Shown here: positions 59,538 to 64,000 of the stretch, in pieces
How the letters are laid out: each line of letters starts with the position of its first letter
Position numbering within the stretch: position 1 is the stretch's first letter
Assembly (NCBI GenBank): GCA_030527825.1
Contig: JAUNAC010000001.1
Span: 558,001-622,000 of the forward strand
Origin: Lautropia sp.
Lineage (GTDB): Bacteria; Pseudomonadota; Gammaproteobacteria; Burkholderiales; Burkholderiaceae_E
DNA length: 64,000 nt
Direction: 5' to 3'
Made by a program: the position numbers and the translations under genes
Notes under the pieces: generated by a model
What the model was told of the DNA's origin: nothing
The model's input: only the letters and a program-made list of their open reading frames with translations
Database searches by the model: none

Positions 59538-59558
59538 TTGTATAGACAACCATATACT
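59538..59558 (+). promoter_or_regulatory. Likely HutC operator overlapping the hutU promoter
   Basis: TTGTATAGACAA (59538-59549), a TTGT/ACAA dyad like HutC sites described in other Gram-negatives, ends three bases before a good -10 hexamer, TATACT at 59553-59558. It would block RNA polymerase 85 bases upstream of the hutU start. The -35 is weak. Confidence 0.6.
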
Positions 59559-59642
59559 GATTCCGAAGCAAAGGCAGGCCATGCTGTGACGTCGCGGTTA
59601 TGGCCGCCGCCGCTGATCACTGACAAAGTAGGGAGTGAGGAA

Positions 59643-61313
59643 ATGTCGTCGAACAAATTTCGTAATGTGGAGATTCGAGCCCCACGTGGTACGCAGCTCT
59701 CGGCAAAGAGTTGGCTGACGGAGGCGCCGCTGCGGATGTTGATGAATAATCTGGATCCGGAAGTGGCGGAAAATCCGAAGGAACTGGTGGTCTATGGGGG
59801 GATTGGTCGTGCGGCGCGCAATTGGGACTGCTATGACCATATTGTCAAAACGCTGAAGGAAATGAATGATGACGAAACCCTGCTGGTGCAGTCAGGCAAA
59901 CCGGTTGGCGTGTTGAAGACGCACCGGAATGCGCCGCGGGTGCTGATTGCAAATTCAAACCTGGTGCCAGCATGGGCGAGCTGGGAGCATTTCCACGAAC
60001 TGGATGCGAAGGGGCTGGCGATGTTTGGCCAGATGACAGCCGGCAGCTGGATTTATATTGGCAGTCAGGGCATTGTCCAGGGAACCTATGAGACGTTTGT
60101 GGAAGCGGGTCGTCAGCATTATGGTGGTGATGTAACCGGACGCTGGGTTCTGACTGCGGGTCTGGGGGGCATGGGCGGGGCACAGCCCCTGGCTGCAACG
60201 CTGGCAGGCATGTGTTCGCTCAATATTGAGTGTCAGCAGAGCCGGATTGACTTCCGTCTGAAAACTCGATACGTGGATGAGCAGGCTAGCGATCTGGATG
60301 ATGCGCTGGCCCGCATCGACCGGTATACGAAGGCTGGCAAAGCGGTGTCGATTGCGCTGCATGGCAATGCGGCAGAGATATTGCCGGAGTTGGTGCGGCG
60401 TGGCGTACGGCCGGATATGGTGACCGATCAGACCAGTGCCCATGACCCGCTGCATGGTTACCTTCCTGCCGGTTGGACATGGGAAGAATATCGGGAACGG
60501 GGTGCGATCGAGAAAGCGGCAGTAATCAAGGCGGCCAAGGAATCGATGGCCGTGCACGTTCGTGCGATGCTGGATTTTCAGAAACAGGGGATCCCGACCT
60601 TTGATTACGGCAATAATATTCGCCAGATGGCCAAGGACGAGGGGGTAGAAAACGCTTTTGATTTCCCTGGTTTCGTGCCTGCTTATATCCGGCCGCTGTT
60701 CTGCCGGGGCATCGGGCCGTTTCGCTGGGTCGCGTTATCGGGGGATCCGGAAGATATTTATAAAACGGACGCCAAGGTCAAGGAACTTATTCCAGATGAC
60801 AAGGCGCTGCATCGCTGGCTGGACATGGCCCGCGAGCGGATCAGTTTTCAGGGGTTGCCTGCCCGTATATGCTGGGTAGGTCTGGGACAGCGCCACAAGC
60901 TGGGCCTTGCATTCAACGAAATGGTGCGCCGGGGTGAGCTGAGCGCGCCTATCGTTATTGGTCGAGACCACCTGGATTCGGGATCAGTAGCCAGTCCGCA
61001 CCGTGAAACGGAGGCGATGAAGGATGGTTCAGATGCAGTATCGGATTGGCCATTGCTGAATGCCATGCTGAACACTGCCAGCGGTGCGACCTGGGTGTCG
61101 ATCCATCATGGTGGGGGTGTGGGCATGGGATATTCGCAGCATGCGGGTGTCGTGATCGTATGTGACGGTACGAAAGAAGCTGATGAAAGAATCGCCCGGG
61201 TGCTGTTCAACGATCCGGCATCCGGTGTCCTACGTCATGCGGATGCGGGCTATCAATCGGCCATTGATTGTGCGCGCGAGCATGGGTTGAAGCTGCCGAT
61301 GCTAGAGGAATGA
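59643..61313 (+). CDS. hutU: Urocanate hydratase
   Basis: Hydrates urocanate to imidazolonepropionate using tightly bound NAD as an electrophile. Its 556 residues equal the common family length. The NAD motif [18 protein letters not shown] (about 175-192), the [20 protein letters not shown] start region, [13 protein letters not shown] and the [15 protein letters not shown] piece are signatures. I use the ATG at 59643, with AGGGAG upstream; the frame's 35-residue extension covers the promoter. First gene of the hut operon here, ahead of hutH. Confidence 0.97.
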   Translation: MSSNKFRNVEIRAPRGTQLSAKSWLTEAPLRMLMNNLDPEVAENPKELVVYGGIGRAARNWDCYDHIVKTLKEMNDDETLLVQSGKPVGVLKTHRNAPRVLIANSNLVPAWASWEHFHELDAKGLAMFGQMTAGSWIYIGSQGIVQGTYETFVEAGRQHYGGDVTGRWVLTAGLGGMGGAQPLAATLAGMCSLNIECQQSRIDFRLKTRYVDEQASDLDDALARIDRYTKAGKAVSIALHGNAAEILPELVRRGVRPDMVTDQTSAHDPLHGYLPAGWTWEEYRERGAIEKAAVIKAAKESMAVHVRAMLDFQKQGIPTFDYGNNIRQMAKDEGVENAFDFPGFVPAYIRPLFCRGIGPFRWVALSGDPEDIYKTDAKVKELIPDDKALHRWLDMARERISFQGLPARICWVGLGQRHKLGLAFNEMVRRGELSAPIVIGRDHLDSGSVASPHRETEAMKDGSDAVSDWPLLNAMLNTASGATWVSIHHGGGVGMGYSQHAGVVIVCDGTKEADERIARVLFNDPASGVLRHADAGYQSAIDCAREHGLKLPMLEE

Positions 61314-61370
61314 TATGTTTCGACATGTGGCCTGTTTCTGAAGGGCCAGCGAGCGTTTGTCATTGATTCG

Positions 61371-61395
61371 TGGCCGCTTCCTTCAGGGGCGGCCA
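61371..61395 (+). terminator. Hairpin with T-run between hutU and hutH
   Basis: TGGCCGC (61371-61377) pairs with GCGGCCA (61389-61395), followed six bases later by six T. It may end part of the hutU transcripts and lower hutH expression. Confidence 0.55.
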
Positions 61396-61430
61396 TGATG
61401 ATTTTTTAGACACTATCAGGAATGTTCTCT

Positions 61431-62972
61431 ATGAAGCTTGTTCTGACGCCTGGCACACTGACTTTGGCGCAATTGCGTCGCATATGGAAGGAGCCTGTTC
61501 AGGTGGTGTTGGACGAGGCAGCCGCTCCGGCTATTGAAGCCAGCGTTGCTTGTGTTGAGAAGATCATTGCGGATGGGCGTACCGCCTATGGCATCAATAC
61601 CGGGTTTGGATTGCTGGCATCCACACGCATTGCGCCCGATGATCTGGAAAAACTGCAGCGTTCACTGGTGTTGTCCCATGCCGCTGGGGTGGGTGAGGCG
61701 CTGGAGGACGATTTGGTCCGTCTGATCATGTTATTGAAGGTCAACGGACTGGCACGCGGTTTTTCGGGCATACGGCGCAAAGTCATTGATGGTCTGATTG
61801 CACTGATCAATGCACAGGTCTATCCGCATATTCCGCTGAAAGGTTCCGTGGGTGCCTCGGGCGATCTGGCGCCGCTGGCGCATATGTCTCTGGTATTGCT
61901 AGGCGAAGGAAAAGCTCGTTATCAGGGAGAATGGCTTCCCGCGGCAAAGGCGCTGCAGATTGCCGGTCTGGAGCCCATTACCCTGGCAGCCAAGGAAGGG
62001 CTGGCATTGCTTAATGGCACGCAGGTATCCACTGCTTATGGTTTACGCGGATTGTTCGAGGCTGAAGATATTTTGGCGGCGGCACTGGTATGCGGCAGTC
62101 TGAGTGTAGAAGCGATGCTGGGTTCCAGAACGCCGTTTGATGCCCGAATTCATGCAGCGCGGGGACAACAAGGCCAGATTGATGTGGCGGCTGCCTATCG
62201 ACATCTGCTGACGGATGTTTCGGAGGTGGCGCAGTCTCACCTGGATTGTGGCAAGGTTCAGGATCCGTATTCTCTGCGTTGTCAGCCACAGGTCATGGGT
62301 GCGTGTCTGACCCAGTTGCGCCAGTCCGCTGAGGTATTGGTGGTGGAGGCCAATGCAGTGTCAGACAATCCGCTGGTTTTTGCGGAGCAGGGTGAGGTGC
62401 TGTCCGGTGGGAACTTCCACGCAGAGCCGGTTGCTTTGGCCAATGACAATATCGCACTGGCCATTGCGGAAATGGGTGCGTTGTCGGAGCGGCGAATTTC
62501 CCTGATGATGGACAAGCACATGTCCCAATTACCCCCATTCCTGGTCGACAACGGTGGAGTCAATTCCGGATTCATGATTGCACAGGTGACGGCTGCTGCG
62601 CTGGCCAGTGACAACAAGGCTCTCGCGCATCCCGCCAGTGTAGACAGTATTCCGACGTCCGCCAACCAGGAAGATCATGTGTCCATGGCGCCTAACGCAG
62701 GTAAGCGCCTGTGGCCGATGGCAGACAATACGCGAGGGATTCTTGCCATTGAGTGGCTCGGGGCTTGTCAGGGTCTGGATTTCCGCAAGGGGCTGAAATC
62801 GTCGCCATTGCTGGAAAAAGCGCGAGCCCTGTTACGTAGTAAAGTTCCTTACTATCAGGAAGATCGCTTTTTTGCGCCTGATATCGCAGTCGCCAGTGAC
62901 CTGCTGGTGCAAGGCGTTCTCAGTGAATTGATACCAGATGATTTGTTGCCCAGCAGCGATCAGCGTGTGTGA
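61431..62972 (+). CDS. hutH: Histidine ammonia-lyase
   Basis: Removes ammonia from histidine to give urocanate. The MIO cofactor arises from Ala142-Ser143-Gly144 in [17 protein letters not shown], the same numbering as Pseudomonas putida [11 protein letters not shown] (53-60) and the QDPYSLRC box, here [15 protein letters not shown], are intact, as is [18 protein letters not shown]. The 513 residues are usual. I use the ATG at 61431 because CAGGA lies ten bases before it and only one base before the in-frame ATG at 61422. Confidence 0.96.
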   Translation: MKLVLTPGTLTLAQLRRIWKEPVQVVLDEAAAPAIEASVACVEKIIADGRTAYGINTGFGLLASTRIAPDDLEKLQRSLVLSHAAGVGEALEDDLVRLIMLLKVNGLARGFSGIRRKVIDGLIALINAQVYPHIPLKGSVGASGDLAPLAHMSLVLLGEGKARYQGEWLPAAKALQIAGLEPITLAAKEGLALLNGTQVSTAYGLRGLFEAEDILAAALVCGSLSVEAMLGSRTPFDARIHAARGQQGQIDVAAAYRHLLTDVSEVAQSHLDCGKVQDPYSLRCQPQVMGACLTQLRQSAEVLVVEANAVSDNPLVFAEQGEVLSGGNFHAEPVALANDNIALAIAEMGALSERRISLMMDKHMSQLPPFLVDNGGVNSGFMIAQVTAAALASDNKALAHPASVDSIPTSANQEDHVSMAPNAGKRLWPMADNTRGILAIEWLGACQGLDFRKGLKSSPLLEKARALLRSKVPYYQEDRFFAPDIAVASDLLVQGVLSELIPDDLLPSSDQRV

Positions 62973-63012
62973 TGGCGGTGTTCGGAAAATCGTTACATGA
63001 GGGATTGAGGCA

Positions 63013-64000
63013 ATGAAACGCACGGTCTGGCAGAACTGTCACGTAGCCACAATGCGGGATGGACACTGGAATGCGTTGCTGGATGCGGCGATTATTACGG
63101 ACCAAGGACGCATCAGTTGGGTGGGGCCGCGTCGTGAGTTGACCCTTCCACATGGGGATGGGGTCGATGATGTGGATCTGGAGGGGGCATGGGTCACGCC
63201 CGGCTTGATCGACTGCCATACTCATACCGTATTTGGCGGAAACCGCAGCGGCGAGTTCGAACAACGCCTGGAAGGGGTCAGTTATGCGGATATCGCTGCG
63301 GCAGGCGGCGGGATCGCAGGAACGGTACGCCAAACGCGCGAGGCCCATGCCGACGAGCTGCTGACGTCAGCCAGCCGCCGGCTGCGACACTTGCTGTCGG
63401 AAGGGGTCACGGTCGTGGAGATTAAGTCCGGCTATGGGCTTGATCTGGTGACCGAACGACGGATGCTGCAGGTCGCTCGACGTCTGGGTGAACGCCTGCC
63501 GGTGACAGTGCGTACGACGTGCCTGGCTGCGCATGCGATTGCGCCGGAATATGCGGGACGGCCCCAGGATTATGTCGACCATATTTGTGAGGTCATGTTA
63601 CCAGCGCTGATTTCGGAAGGGCTGGTGGACGCGGTGGACGGCTTCTGCGAAGTGGTGGCGCTGTCAGTGACGCAGTGTGAGCAGGTGCTGAAACGCGCTC
63701 AGGAGCTTGGTGTGGCCGTCAAGCTGCATACAGAACAATTGACCAGCTCGGGCGGGGCCGGGATGGCGGCCCGCCTGGGGGCGCTGTCGGTTGATCACCT
63801 GGAATATCTGCAGGAAGCGGATATTGTGACCATGGCCCAGCATGGAACGGTGGCAGTGCTGCTGCCAGGCGCATACCACATGCTGCGCGAAAAACAGTCG
63901 CCACCCGTATCCATGTTGCGAAAACATGGGGTGCCGATGGCGTTGGCGTCGGATCTGAACCCAGGTACATCGCCAGCGCTGTCTCTGCGGCTGATGATGA
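63013..64000 (+). CDS. hutI: Imidazolonepropionase (3' end outside window)
   Basis: A metal-dependent amidohydrolase that opens the imidazolone ring to N-formimino-glutamate, the third step after hutH and hutU. 329 residues are visible and the frame is still open at the window edge (family about 405). Seen: [17 protein letters not shown] with the metal His pair, [46 protein letters not shown] and [15 protein letters not shown] near the end (usually ATDLNPGT, so Ser for Thr). It lies 40 bases after hutH. Confidence 0.95.
   Translation, partial: MKRTVWQNCHVATMRDGHWNALLDAAIITDQGRISWVGPRRELTLPHGDGVDDVDLEGAWVTPGLIDCHTHTVFGGNRSGEFEQRLEGVSYADIAAAGGGIAGTVRQTREAHADELLTSASRRLRHLLSEGVTVVEIKSGYGLDLVTERRMLQVARRLGERLPVTVRTTCLAAHAIAPEYAGRPQDYVDHICEVMLPALISEGLVDAVDGFCEVVALSVTQCEQVLKRAQELGVAVKLHTEQLTSSGGAGMAARLGALSVDHLEYLQEADIVTMAQHGTVAVLLPGAYHMLREKQSPPVSMLRKHGVPMALASDLNPGTSPALSLRLMM

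Overview
The window is chromosomal DNA of a betaproteobacterium, most likely order Burkholderiales (Alcaligenaceae or a relative). I infer this from the gene order mnmG-rsmG-parA-parB-atpIBEFHAGDC-hemE, the fairly GC-rich coding sequence, and the mix of ordinary Gram-negative functions (heptosyltransferase, TonB receptor, BCCT and PutP carriers, hut genes). I see no phage, insertion sequence, CRISPR array or integron. Both ends cut a gene: an SPFH protein on the left and hutI on the right.

Positions 1-8.1 kb hold the SPFH protein end, a DUF1304 membrane protein, and a leftward cluster betB-betA-betT-butanediol dehydrogenase for choline uptake and oxidation to glycine betaine. Positions 8.4-10.8 kb hold a rightward three-gene polar amino-acid ABC importer. 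Positions 10.8-25 kb are mixed single genes: a FUSC-type membrane protein, a YpfH-like alpha/beta hydrolase that has lost its nucleophile serine, putP, copA, a TonB-dependent receptor sharing a terminator with copA, a heptosyltransferase with a divergent DUF4254 gene, a family-6 uracil-DNA glycosylase, a patatin, a tRNA-Arg(CCG). Positions 25.4-30.5 kb hold a cytochrome c, rep and priA.

Positions 30.5-32.2 kb have no gene but carry five perfect DnaA boxes, three near-identical 31-bp double-box modules plus one degenerate copy, and an AT-rich stretch. This is a strong origin-of-replication candidate, though strand composition and gene direction do not clearly agree. Next come a sugar transporter and glucokinase, then hemE and the full ATP synthase operon with a clear sigma70 promoter, then parB, parA, rsmG and mnmG, all leftward.

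Positions 48.6-50.6 kb are a second gene-free block holding four parS centromere sites that match the ParA/ParB pair next door. It is rich in CTAG and AT, and the adjoining mnmG and rsmG genes carry unusual insertions. Thus a partition locus (parAB plus parS cluster) and an origin-like array lie about 17 kb apart, flanking the ATP synthase operon.

Positions 50.6-64 kb hold pdxA, pckG (GTP type), a cystathionine beta-lyase, a two-gene UDP-glucuronate/UDP-xylose operon, and the histidine-degradation locus hutC (divergent) and hutU-hutH-hutI with likely HutC operators between hutC and hutU.

No wholly new multi-gene system is evident. The most interesting signals are the DnaA-box modules, the parS block and the serine-less hydrolase.
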